Shown here in pieces: positions 24,311 to 32,093 of a stretch of 64,000 bases of DNA. Within the stretch, counting starts at the first letter, position 1; every line of letters begins with the position of its first letter. The translations under genes were made by a program, and so were the position numbers. This stretch comes from AV40 sp038230255. Its GTDB lineage: Bacteria > Verrucomicrobiota > Verrucomicrobiia > Chthoniobacterales > UBA10450. The notes beneath the pieces are model-generated. The model saw only the letters and a list, made by a program, of their open reading frames with translations. It ran no database searches and had not been told where the DNA came from. The stretch is from positions 368,892 through 432,891 of the forward strand of contig JBBRNP010000003.1 of assembly GCA_038230255.1 (NCBI GenBank), given 5' to 3'.

Positions 24311-25070
24311 AGCTAAACTCCGCCCAAATTGGCGCGTGATCGGAAGGATCCTTTCCTTTGCGCATTTCGCGGTCGACTCCCGATGCCGTGCATACTTTGG
24401 CGAGTCCTTCGCTCGCCAACACCGCGTCGATCCGAAGGCCGCGATTTTTCGGGAACGAAAGCATCCGGTAATCCCACCAGGTAAAAACGCCGGGTTCCTG
24501 CGGATGCAATCGCAGTGTATCGCACAACCCGATTCCGCATAGCTGTTGAAAAGCGGCACGCTCCTCTTCGGAGCACATGATCGCGCCGCGCCAAAGTTCT
24601 GGATCGTGAACATCGACATCTTCCGGTGCGACATTGAAATCGCCGCAAACCACAAGATCGACATCTTTCTCTTTGGTCAGGCAATTCCGCAATCGGCCGT
24701 ACCATTCCAACTTGTATTTATACGCCGGCGAACCAACAGCCTGTCCATTTGGCGCGTAAACGGAATAGACGCGCAAGTTGCCAACCGTCGCCGCAATCAC
24801 GCGGGCTTGAGGATCGACAACTTCATCGCAAATCGAAGAGCGAACATCATTGAGTTTCGTTTTCGAAAGAATCGCCACACCGTTATAAGATTTTTCGCCG
24901 TGATAAGCAGAGTCGTAGCCGGCCGATTGCAGCGACAGTGCCGGAAATTGATCGTCGGTGCATTTGGCCTCCTGCAAGCAGACAATGTCCGGTTTCGAAC
25001 TTTCGAGCCAAGCGAATAACCGGTCCTGGCGTTTCCGCAGTGAATTGATGTTCCAGGAAACGATCTTCAC
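24309..25070 (-). CDS. xth: Exodeoxyribonuclease III
   Basis: A 253-aa metal-dependent AP endonuclease and 3'-5' exonuclease of the EEP fold used in base excision repair. Signatures: IVSWNINSLRKR, CLQEAKC with the metal-binding Glu, VYAPNG, GDFNVAPEDVDVHDP, and the C-terminal SDHAPIW with the catalytic Asp-His. GTG at 25070 is taken as start because it gives the canonical N-terminus VKIVSWNINS and overlaps the upstream stop by one base. The stop codon TAG is completed by the repeat element at 24220-24310. Confidence 0.94.
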   Translation of the reverse strand: MKIVSWNINSLRKRQDRLFAWLESSKPDIVCLQEAKCTDDQFPALSLQSAGYDSAYHGEKSYNGVAILSKTKLNDVRSSICDEVVDPQARVIAATVGNLRVYSVYAPNGQAVGSPAYKYKLEWYGRLRNCLTKEKDVDLVVCGDFNVAPEDVDVHDPELWRGAIMCSEEERAAFQQLCGIGLCDTLRLHPQEPGVFTWWDYRMLSFPKNRGLRIDAVLASEGLAKVCTASGVDREMRKGKDPSDHAPIWAEFS

Positions 25071-26443
25071 TACAATTCTAATTCCACGCCCGGCGCCGGC
25101 ACGATGATTTCTGAATTGGGCAAATCCGAAGCGAGGCGAGCGCGCATCCACTCCGCCGCCGACGGATCGCCGTGGACGAGCAAGATTTTTTTCGGTGCGA
25201 GCCGCTCCGCGAATGCAATGAGCGATTCCCGCGATGCGTGCGCGCTGAATTGAAACTGTTCGATGTGACAGAGCACGCGCTGCGGCGATTCGCCCGGATC
25301 AAGCGCTACCGGTGCGTTCGGCAGCGCGCTTCGCAAGATTCCAGCGGGCGAATCCGGATCGGCATACCCGACGAAGAAAATGGAGTGGCGTGGCTGATCG
25401 ACGATTCGCTGCGCGAAAATGTTGGACAGCGTTTTCGGAGTCATCATTCCGCTCGAAAGGGCGTAAACACGTCCCGCACGTGTCCGCGCGTCGTGAATCG
25501 TCTCGGCGTTCAAGACAAACGGGCGCAGGTCATCAAGCAATTGCAGGCGGGGCAACTGGCGCCGGCCCATTTGCGCGCGACGATCGTAAATGTCGGTGAT
25601 TTTTGAGCTGAGTCCGCCGATGTAGATCGGGAAATCGAGGATTTCTTCGAGGCGCAATTTGTAAAGTATAGCCAGCACTTCCTGCGTTTTTCCGAGCGCG
25701 AACACGGGAATCAGGACGCAACCTCCCCGCGCGAATGCGCTTTCAATCGATTGCGCGAGCCGTTGTTCTTCGCTCGCGCGCGACCAGGTCGCCGGCACGG
25801 GCGTATCGCCGCGGGTGCATTCCATCACCAGGATGTCGATCTTCTCCTCGGGAAAAACCGCCGCCTGCGTAATGGTTTGATCATCAAAATTAACGTCGCC
25901 GGTGTAAAAGAGCGTGCGCCCTTCAGCGCGAATTAGGACTCCAGTTGAGCCGAGAACATGTCCGGCGTCGAAAAATTCGAATGTAACCGTGTCATCGCCG
26001 GCGTTCGGTGCTCGCTCACCCGAAAGCGTGTAAGCCTGACGCAACGCGCACGATTGCCAGCGACCGGCGGCGCGATCGGTCTCGCGATGGGTAAAAAGCG
26101 GATAGAGCGTCGTCCCAAACTCTTCGCGTTGCCGCGTCATCACGTTGACTGAGTTGTGCAGCAGCACGCTGCCTATTTCCGTCGTCGGATCGGTCATGAA
26201 TACGGGCGCCTGCGGTTGCCGCCGCATCAAAACCGGCAACGTGCCGATATGGTCCTGATGCGAGTGCGAAACAATGATCGCATCGAGCCGGCGGTCGCCG
26301 AGCGCTTTCCAATTCGGCAGCGCTTCTTCCCCTTCGAATTTCGGGTGCATTCCCGAGTCGAGCACGAGCCGGTGGCCGCCGGCCTCTAAATAGTACGAGT
26401 TAGCGCCGATCTCGGTCCGGCGCGTCAGGTTAATAAATTTCAA
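25070..26443 (-). CDS. Beta-CASP metallo-beta-lactamase-fold RNase-like hydrolase
   Basis: A 457-aa protein with the metal site SHSHQDH (His60, His62, Asp64, His65), later His in FDAGHVLGS, TGD in YTGDVNFD, and a C-terminal RNA-specificity (RMMBL) motif FSAHASRESL followed by LVHGDPSAAEWM. This is the CPSF73/Ysh1-like branch of bacterial beta-CASP nucleases, expected to process RNA. The family has both endo- and exonucleases and the activity cannot be decided here. It is coupled to the exonuclease III gene. Confidence 0.9.
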   Translation of the reverse strand: MKFINLTRRTEIGANSYYLEAGGHRLVLDSGMHPKFEGEEALPNWKALGDRRLDAIIVSHSHQDHIGTLPVLMRRQPQAPVFMTDPTTEIGSVLLHNSVNVMTRQREEFGTTLYPLFTHRETDRAAGRWQSCALRQAYTLSGERAPNAGDDTVTFEFFDAGHVLGSTGVLIRAEGRTLFYTGDVNFDDQTITQAAVFPEEKIDILVMECTRGDTPVPATWSRASEEQRLAQSIESAFARGGCVLIPVFALGKTQEVLAILYKLRLEEILDFPIYIGGLSSKITDIYDRRAQMGRRQLPRLQLLDDLRPFVLNAETIHDARTRAGRVYALSSGMMTPKTLSNIFAQRIVDQPRHSIFFVGYADPDSPAGILRSALPNAPVALDPGESPQRVLCHIEQFQFSAHASRESLIAFAERLAPKKILLVHGDPSAAEWMRARLASDLPNSEIIVPAPGVELEL

Positions 26444-26451
26444 ATCAAGTC

Positions 26452-26524
26452 TTCCTCTACCTCTTCCTCTTAATCTTCTTTTCCCCGATCTGGATTAAGA
26501 CTAAGCGGAAGAGGAAGCGGAGGA
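26452..26524. repeat. Pyrimidine/purine inverted repeat
   Basis: The left arm TTCCTCTACCTCTTCCTCTT and the right arm ending GGAAGAGGAAGCGGAGGAA are complementary with several G-U-type mismatches; unit about 6-7 bases. It separates the dipeptidase from the beta-CASP gene. A 19-base piece of the left arm recurs in the lipoprotein gene at about 716-734. Confidence 0.7.
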
Positions 26525-26527
26525 AAT

Positions 26528-27571
26528 TCAAAGCCAGTCTTTGAAAATCCGCAGCCAGTTTCCGCGCAAGATTTTCTCGATGTCGCCGTCAGCAAAACCG
26601 CGCTCAATCAATTTGCGAGTCAGATTTCGAGCGTGCGAATGATTAGTCAGATCGGGAATAAAATGCGGTGTGGTAAGTTTTTCCGCCATCCACTTCTTTT
26701 TCTCTGCCGGCCATTGCCGGTAAATGAACTCGAAAAAGTCGAACCCGATCCCGACGCAATCGATCCCCACAAGATCGATAATGTGCTCAATGTGGTCGAC
26801 GTAACAATCGAGTGTTGATTTCCCCTGGTCCGGGCTGACCAAAACTGAATTAACGCCCATAACTCCACCTCTCTCGCCGATCAACTTGATCTGTTCATCG
26901 GTTATGTTGCGCTCGACATCGTAAAATTTCCGAGCGTTGGTGTGCGAAACAATCAGCGGCTTGGTCGTAAGATCGACAATCTCTTTGAAGCCGGCCGGAT
27001 TGATGTGGGCAAGATCGACAATGATGCCCAGCTTTTCGCATTCGCGCACAAGATCGCGACCGAACGGTGTCAGTCCTTCCGGCGATGAGCCGCTCGCGGC
27101 AAAGATGCCACCGTGACCGGCGGCGTTAGTGCGCGCGTGAGTCAATCCAATTGCTCGGACGCCAATTTCATAAAAGGCGCGCAACAAATCCAAATCGTCG
27201 CCAAGCGGCTCGACGCCTTCCATGGTGATGAGAAAGCCGATCTTTTTGGAACGGAGCGCGCGAGCAATGTCATCGTGGCTGCGACAGACCACGCACCGCT
27301 TCGATTGCTCCGCTTCGGTGTAAAGCCGGGCGATTTGATCGAGCGCGACCTGCAGCCCGCGCTGAGGAAGATATTTGTCTTCAATGTAAATCGCAGCGCC
27401 GATGATCCCCATCCCGCCGTTTTCGAACTCCGGCAGAAATTCTGTGGCGAGCACATTTGGCAGAGCCTGCTTTTCGTACAAATCCATCGGCAAATCGAAA
27501 TGCATGTCGATGACGCCGCCGGCGTGGAGCTGCTCAACGCGATCTTCGATTGATCCGTTCGATTTTGTCAT
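26528..27571 (-). CDS. Membrane-dipeptidase family (M19) zinc peptidase
   Basis: A 347-aa amidohydrolase-fold dipeptidase. Metal and active-site segments include VIDMHFDLPMDLY (HxD), the bridging-Glu region TMEGVEPLGDD, IVDLAHINPAGF, PLIVSHTNARKF and the Asp in VGIGFDFFEF. The start at 27571 (MTKSNGSIEDRVEQL) overlaps the CHASE2 gene stop by four bases. It hydrolyses dipeptides, possibly including D-amino-acid or beta-lactam substrates as in other M19 enzymes. No signal peptide is seen, so it is likely cytoplasmic. Two AAGATCGACAA words lie 31 bp apart in this gene. Confidence 0.92.
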   Translation of the reverse strand: MTKSNGSIEDRVEQLHAGGVIDMHFDLPMDLYEKQALPNVLATEFLPEFENGGMGIIGAAIYIEDKYLPQRGLQVALDQIARLYTEAEQSKRCVVCRSHDDIARALRSKKIGFLITMEGVEPLGDDLDLLRAFYEIGVRAIGLTHARTNAAGHGGIFAASGSSPEGLTPFGRDLVRECEKLGIIVDLAHINPAGFKEIVDLTTKPLIVSHTNARKFYDVERNITDEQIKLIGERGGVMGVNSVLVSPDQGKSTLDCYVDHIEHIIDLVGIDCVGIGFDFFEFIYRQWPAEKKKWMAEKLTTPHFIPDLTNHSHARNLTRKLIERGFADGDIEKILRGNWLRIFKDWL

Positions 27572-28746
27572 GGAGCCGGCGGCGGCGCAGCGATCGAAAC
27601 CGTGCGAGCGGAATCTTTTTGCTTCGGGAGCATGATCGCGAACAAAACCGAAATCCAAACCGCTCCGAGCGGCAGCCAGGCCGGGATCCAAATCGAAAAA
27701 CGCGAAACGATCCCGAGCGCAATCAAACAATACGCGGCCGAAAACGCGATCGCACCGATGATCAGATCGATCCGCGAAAATCTTCGAAGCGCACCGCTCA
27801 GGGCGGCGGCGACCACGATCATCACACAATCGAAAATCCAGCTGACGCGCCGGACGAATGAATTGGTTTGGATCGCCCCGATCGCAGCCGCGAAAAGGTC
27901 CGGCGCATTGGTCTCGACCCGCGCCAACACCAGCTGACTCCGAATATCTTCAAGCCGAATCGCCGTGGCCGCTCCACTTTCGTGTTGTTGGGTCGCTAGC
28001 AGAAGTTCGTTCAGCGTCAGATGACGCGCGCGGTTGACCATACGCGGATTGATCAAGAGTGTGCCGTCGGAACGAATCGGAATTTTGGTTCCGTTCGGAA
28101 GCGTGATCGCCTTGCCAATGTCGATCTTCACTTCGCCCGGCGTAAGGCGCATCCACAGAAGGGCGGCCTGGAGCGCGAAAGACGGAATCACTTCGCCGCG
28201 ATATTGAAATAATAACGGGACGTGAAGATCGTCCGCGCTTTCTTCAGGCAGATTAACAAAGCCGAGCGTGGAAAGAATCCGAACGTCTTCGCCGGGCTGA
28301 TGCTCGATCCCGGAAAATTCCGGCAAATCGCCCCGACGGCCGCTAACTCGAGTAAAGCCCGCAATCTCAGCAACCGGCGCATCCGGATCAGGGCTGGCGG
28401 TCAATTCCGCGCCGAGCAGCAGCTTTGGAACTCGCATCGCCTGATCGATAAAGATCTGTTCCTGATCTTTGCTGCGCTCGCCCCATTGCAGAATCGGTTC
28501 GATCGCGATCACGGTCGGCTTGAATTCGAGAATGCCCTGCAACAGCAACGCTGTTTCGAGCGGCGGTGGGAGACTTTCGCGCCCGGTTTTAATGATTGTG
28601 ATCGGCACGGTCTTGACCGCCGGTTGCGAATGTCGAATCAGCCAGCGCAAAAAATATTCTTCGGAGCGTTGAAAGCGCGGTTCGCGCAAAAACAAAGCCC
28701 CGAGCAACAAGACGACAATAATGACCCAGATCGACGGCCGCTCCAT
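27568..28746 (-). CDS. CHASE2-domain membrane protein without output domain
   Basis: A 392-aa protein: an N-terminal membrane helix (WVIIVVLLLGALFL), an extracytoplasmic CHASE2 sensor domain (about 25-310, with ITIIKTGRESLPPP and IPIRSDGTLLINPR), then three C-terminal helices (about 318-385) and a short Pro/Ala tail. CHASE2 proteins usually continue into a kinase or cyclase; here nothing follows, since the dipeptidase gene overlaps its stop. It may signal through a partner or be a sensor remnant. Coupling to a dipeptidase suggests envelope peptide sensing, which is inference. Confidence 0.85.
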   Translation of the reverse strand: MERPSIWVIIVVLLLGALFLREPRFQRSEEYFLRWLIRHSQPAVKTVPITIIKTGRESLPPPLETALLLQGILEFKPTVIAIEPILQWGERSKDQEQIFIDQAMRVPKLLLGAELTASPDPDAPVAEIAGFTRVSGRRGDLPEFSGIEHQPGEDVRILSTLGFVNLPEESADDLHVPLLFQYRGEVIPSFALQAALLWMRLTPGEVKIDIGKAITLPNGTKIPIRSDGTLLINPRMVNRARHLTLNELLLATQQHESGAATAIRLEDIRSQLVLARVETNAPDLFAAAIGAIQTNSFVRRVSWIFDCVMIVVAAALSGALRRFSRIDLIIGAIAFSAAYCLIALGIVSRFSIWIPAWLPLGAVWISVLFAIMLPKQKDSARTVSIAAPPPAP

Positions 28747-28755
28747 CGAGCAGAA

Positions 28756-28783
28756 GTCAAAAGTGACGAGTGACGAGTGACAA
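28756..28783. repeat. Short GTGACGA heptad array
   Basis: Three successive heptads GTGACGA, GTGACGA, GTGACAA just upstream of the CHASE2 gene start. It is a one-armed relative of the heptad elements elsewhere in the window. Confidence 0.55.
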
Positions 28784-28795
28784 GATTAATCCTTT

Positions 28796-28958
28796 GTCAT
28801 GTCGAGCAGCAACGTGACGTTGCATCCACTTAACAGCGGCGCAGCCGCCATGTTCTGAGCCTGCCCTGAGCGAGCGGAGCGAGTCGAACGGGAGACATCT
28901 CTAGATATTTCCGACTCAGAAATAGTTAGAGATTCCTCGACTCCGCTCGGAATGACAG
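28796..28958. repeat. TGTCAT...ATGACA palindromic element, copy 1
   Basis: The ends are TGTCATGTCGAGC and CTCGGAATGACA with paired inner arms (GAGACATCTCTAG facing AGAGATTCCTCG). An extra internal segment (CAACGTGACGTTGCATCC) also occurs inverted at 42656. It fills most of the gap between the CHASE2 gene and nadA. Confidence 0.75.
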
Positions 28959-28965
28959 TTGCGGA

Positions 28966-29934
28966 TTACTTGCTCAATTCGAGCATTCGCAGAATCGGCA
29001 GCTCCGCCCGTTTGCGGATCGGCTCCGGGAGCGTGATCTCCGGTTCCATGTTGAGCAGCGCGTTATACGCTTTCTCGAGCGTGTTCATTTTCATGAACCG
29101 GCATTCTCCACAAAAACAATTGTCGGTCGGGCCCGGAATGAATGTCTTGTCCGGAATTTCTTTCTTCAATCGATGCAGCATCCCCGCTTCGGTCACGATG
29201 ATGATCTCGCGGGCGGGCGAGTTTTTGCAGAACGCGATCATCTTCTCGGTCGAACAAACTTCGTCCGCCAGCATTCGGACCGCGTAAGTGCATTCCGGGT
29301 GCGCCACAACTGGCGCATTTGGGTATTCATCGCGAATCCGATTGATGCTGCGCGCGGTGAACTCAACGTGCACGTAACAGGTCCCCTGCCAGAGATCCAT
29401 TTTGCGCCCGGTCCGCTCCATCACCCATGCGCCGAGGTTCTGGTCCGGGACAAAAAGAATGTTCCGATTTTCCGGCGCAGCGCGCACGATCTTGTCCGCG
29501 TTGCTGCTGGTGCAAATGATGTTGGACTGCGCTTTCACGCCTGCGCTGCAGTTGATGTAAGCGATGACGTAATAATTCTTCTCGGCGTGTTTCTTCAAAA
29601 ACTCAGCGAGCTTTTCGGGCGGACACGATTCCGATAGCGAACAACCGGCATCGAGATCGGGCAAAACCACGCGCTTGCCCGGGTTAATGATCTTCGCGGT
29701 CTCGGCCATAAAGTGAACGCCGCAGAAAAGAATCACTTCGGCATCGGTCTTCGCCGCTTGGTAGCTCAGCCCTAACGAATCGCCGACGAAATCGGCCATC
29801 TCCTGCAGCTCGGGGATCTGATAGTTGTGCGCGAGAATGACAGCCTTGCGCTCAGTCGCCAGCTGGCGCAGCTCTTTCGCCAGATCAAGAGCGCCACTCC
29901 GCCTCGGAGGAGAATTTACAACGGTGGCTACCAT
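28966..29934 (-). CDS. nadA: Quinolinate synthase A
   Basis: A 322-aa [4Fe-4S] enzyme that condenses iminoaspartate with dihydroxyacetone phosphate to quinolinate in de novo NAD synthesis. Seen: AHNYQIPELQEMADFVGDSL, FCGVHFMAETAKI, the Cys in LDAGCSLSESCP, CTSSNADKIV, and the C-terminal cluster region DNCFCGECRFMKMNTLEK. Length is in the usual range. NadB and NadC are not in the window. The gene stands alone between two palindromic elements. Confidence 0.96.
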   Translation of the reverse strand: MVATVVNSPPRRSGALDLAKELRQLATERKAVILAHNYQIPELQEMADFVGDSLGLSYQAAKTDAEVILFCGVHFMAETAKIINPGKRVVLPDLDAGCSLSESCPPEKLAEFLKKHAEKNYYVIAYINCSAGVKAQSNIICTSSNADKIVRAAPENRNILFVPDQNLGAWVMERTGRKMDLWQGTCYVHVEFTARSINRIRDEYPNAPVVAHPECTYAVRMLADEVCSTEKMIAFCKNSPAREIIIVTEAGMLHRLKKEIPDKTFIPGPTDNCFCGECRFMKMNTLEKAYNALLNMEPEITLPEPIRKRAELPILRMLELSK

Positions 29935-29978
29935 AAATTACTATCACGCTAAACGATGGCTTCTCAAATCCCACGCGT

Positions 29979-30118
29979 TGTCATCCCGAGCGGAGCGCCT
30001 GCCGCGCCGTAGCCTTGGCGAAGGCGGGAGGGATCTCACAGTCGAAGCGCAGGTCACACGATGTACTTTGTGTGATCAATCACCTTGTGCGAGATCCTTC
30101 ACTTCGTTCAGGATGACA
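29979..30118. repeat. TGTCAT...ATGACA palindromic element, copy 2
   Basis: The ends are TGTCATCCCGAGCGGAGCG and CGTTCAGGATGACA, with inner arms GGATCTCACAG and GCGAGATCC. It contains an embedded smaller palindrome (GCCGTAGCCTTGGCGAAGGC). It lies between divergently transcribed nadA and proC, so the proC promoter must lie in or next to it. Confidence 0.75.
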
Positions 30119-30122
30119 GCGC

Positions 30123-30932
30123 ATGAATAGTTTTCGCCTTGGCTTCATTGGCGCGGGCAAACTGGCCGGCTCGGTCATTCGCGGTTTGATGCGCGCTAAA
30201 TTTTGTCCACCGGGCGAGATCATCGCGAGCGAGCCCAACGCCAAAACACGCGAGGCGCTACAAAAAGAAACAGGCATTTGCCTGACTGCAGAGAACGCAG
30301 AGGTCGCGGAGAAATCGGAAGTCATTTTTGTGGCAGTGAAGCCGGCGGTGGTACTCCCAGTTCTTAGCGAACTGAAAGTTCCACTTGGAAATAAACTTAT
30401 CATCTCACTCGCGGGAGGCGTTCGGATCTCGAGCATGGAGAAAGTCGCGAACGCGCGATTCCTGCGCGCGCTGACCAATACGCCGTCGGCGATTTGCCGC
30501 GCCGCGACCGGAATTGCCCGCGGCAGTCGCAGCACCGATGAAGATGTCGATCTTGCGAATAAGGTTTTTGGCGCAGTTGGCGCAGTCGTGGAAGTCAAAG
30601 AAGAGCAGATCGACGCGGTCACCGCGTTGAGCGGAAGCGGGCCGGCTTTCGTTTACACCGTCATCGAAGCGCTGGCAGCGGGCGGAACAAAAATGGGACT
30701 CACGGCCGAAGTTGCCTTAGAACTGGCTGCCCAAACGGTTCTCGGCGCAGCGGAGATCATGATCGAAAGCAAAATGTCGCCGGAAGAGTTAGTGAAAATG
30801 GTCGTGACGCCGGGCGGCACGACTGCCGCCGGCCTCGCTGTGATGGAAAAACTCGGCACAAGCGAAAGTTTGATCGCCGCTATTGAAGCCGCGACCAAGC
30901 GCGGGCAGGAAATGGCGAAAGAAAACTCCTGA
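30123..30932 (+). CDS. proC: Pyrroline-5-carboxylate reductase
   Basis: A 269-aa NAD(P)H-dependent enzyme for the last step of proline synthesis. The Rossmann start LGFIGAGKLAGSVIRGL, FVAVKPAVVLPVL, the signature SGSGPAFVYTVIEALAAGG, and VTPGGTTAAGL are all present and in the family order. Length is normal. The ATG lies four bases after the end of a palindromic element and no good Shine-Dalgarno is visible. Confidence 0.96.
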   Translation: MNSFRLGFIGAGKLAGSVIRGLMRAKFCPPGEIIASEPNAKTREALQKETGICLTAENAEVAEKSEVIFVAVKPAVVLPVLSELKVPLGNKLIISLAGGVRISSMEKVANARFLRALTNTPSAICRAATGIARGSRSTDEDVDLANKVFGAVGAVVEVKEEQIDAVTALSGSGPAFVYTVIEALAAGGTKMGLTAEVALELAAQTVLGAAEIMIESKMSPEELVKMVVTPGGTTAAGLAVMEKLGTSESLIAAIEAATKRGQEMAKENS

Positions 30933-30938
30933 TGCTCA

Positions 30939-31027
30939 GGGTGGATCGGCCGCTCCGCGGGCGATGCTAAGTATTAGCGGCTCCGCCGCCATTAGTAACA
31001 TCGAGCAAGGGACTGCTCGATCCACCT
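30939..31027. repeat. GGTGGATCG...CGATCCACC element, copy 2
   Basis: An 89-bp near-copy of the element at 24220-24310, between convergent proC and aroE. As in copy 1, its end supplies bases of the neighbouring gene's TAG stop codon (aroE). It also has the stem GCGGCTCCGCCGCC and could serve as a two-way terminator, though it lacks T tracts. Confidence 0.85.
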
Positions 31028-31970
31028 AGCCCAGAGCCCGGCGCATTACTTCGATCGGCGCTTCGCGCTGAAACCAAATCTCAAAGGCGAGCGCGCCTTG
31101 GTGCAGTAACATCGACAATCCGTTGGTCGCGCGCGCGCCGGCTTCGATCGCGGCTGACACCAACGGCGTGCGTGCGGCCGAGTAAATGGTGTCGTAAACC
31201 ATCAGGTGCGGGGCAAGCAGCCGTGCTGGAATTGGCGACGCATCGCCCCGGTTCAAACCAAGCGGCGTCGCGTTCACGATTAGATCGACATTTCCGATTT
31301 GAAATCGGAGGGCGGTTTCTTCCAACGGTATCGCCTGTAAACGCGCGACCGGTCCGAGAACTTTTGGGCCGACAAAGAAATCGCGCAGCTCGTCGGCCAG
31401 CTTCTGCGCTTTTTCGAATGAGCGATTGGCAATGACAAGACGCTCGGAATTCTCCTTCGCACATTGGAGCGCGATTGCGCGGGCCGCGCCGCCAGTTCCA
31501 AGAATCATCACGCGCAGGTCGCGCAGGTCGACCGAAAACTCTTCGCGAATCGCGCGCGCGAAGCCGCGGCCATCGGTATTGAGACCGTGCAACTTGCCAC
31601 CTTCGACCTTGATGACGTTGGCCGCGCCAATTCGTTTTACATTTTCTTCCGCTGCGTCCAGCAATGCGAAGGCGCTAATTTTGTGCGGAACGGTCAGATT
31701 AACGCCGATGAACTCGAGTTTGCGGATGAGGCCGAGCGCCTCGCGGAGTTCGTCAGGCAAAATGTGAAAACGCGCATATTGCATGTCGATCTGGCAATGC
31801 TTGAGGGCTGCGTTCTGGATTTGCGGCGAGAGCGAATGCTCGACTGGATCGCCGAAAACTCCGAGGCGAATGGCTGGATCGGCATCATTCCAATCTTTTA
31901 AGTCCGCCAGTGTGTAAACTTCCTTGGCCGACTCCTTCTTCGTCTCACCTCGTCTTTTCTTCGTTGTCAT
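31026..31970 (-). CDS. aroE: Shikimate dehydrogenase
   Basis: A 314-aa NADPH-dependent enzyme of aromatic amino-acid synthesis. Substrate-site GDPVEHSLSPQIQN, NLTVPHKISA with the catalytic Lys, NTDGRGF, the dinucleotide motif LGTGGAARAIA, and NATPLGL are present. An N-terminal extension of about 38 residues (MTTKKRRGETKKESAKE...) is not typical. Its start codon lies in the terminal ATGACA of one repeat family and its stop codon in the end of another, so both gene ends appear shaped by repeat insertions. The true start may be downstream at a non-ATG codon. Confidence 0.94.
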   Translation of the reverse strand: MTTKKRRGETKKESAKEVYTLADLKDWNDADPAIRLGVFGDPVEHSLSPQIQNAALKHCQIDMQYARFHILPDELREALGLIRKLEFIGVNLTVPHKISAFALLDAAEENVKRIGAANVIKVEGGKLHGLNTDGRGFARAIREEFSVDLRDLRVMILGTGGAARAIALQCAKENSERLVIANRSFEKAQKLADELRDFFVGPKVLGPVARLQAIPLEETALRFQIGNVDLIVNATPLGLNRGDASPIPARLLAPHLMVYDTIYSAARTPLVSAAIEAGARATNGLSMLLHQGALAFEIWFQREAPIEVMRRALG

Positions 31971-32075
31971 TCCGAGCGGAGTGAGGAATCTCGCACAGGC
32001 TGATGGATCACACTCGCGACCTTGCGTAATTCCAAGCTTCGACTGTGAGATCCCTCACATTCGTTCGGGATGACA
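31965..32075. repeat. TGTCAT...ATGACA palindromic element, copy 3
   Basis: A 111-bp element with ends TGTCATTCCGAGCGGAGTG and TTCGTTCGGGATGACA and inner arms GGAATCTCGCACAG / GTGAGATCCC. It lies between gltX and aroE. Read on the minus strand, its first ATG is the aroE start codon. Confidence 0.8.
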
Positions 32076-32093
32076 AAGTGGGAATACGCGGCG

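Noticed and set aside
26528..27829. Longer dipeptidase frame starting at 27829
   Set aside because: The extra 86 residues are antibiased and overlap the CHASE2 gene; the ATG at 27571 gives a coupled ATGA start and a normal length.
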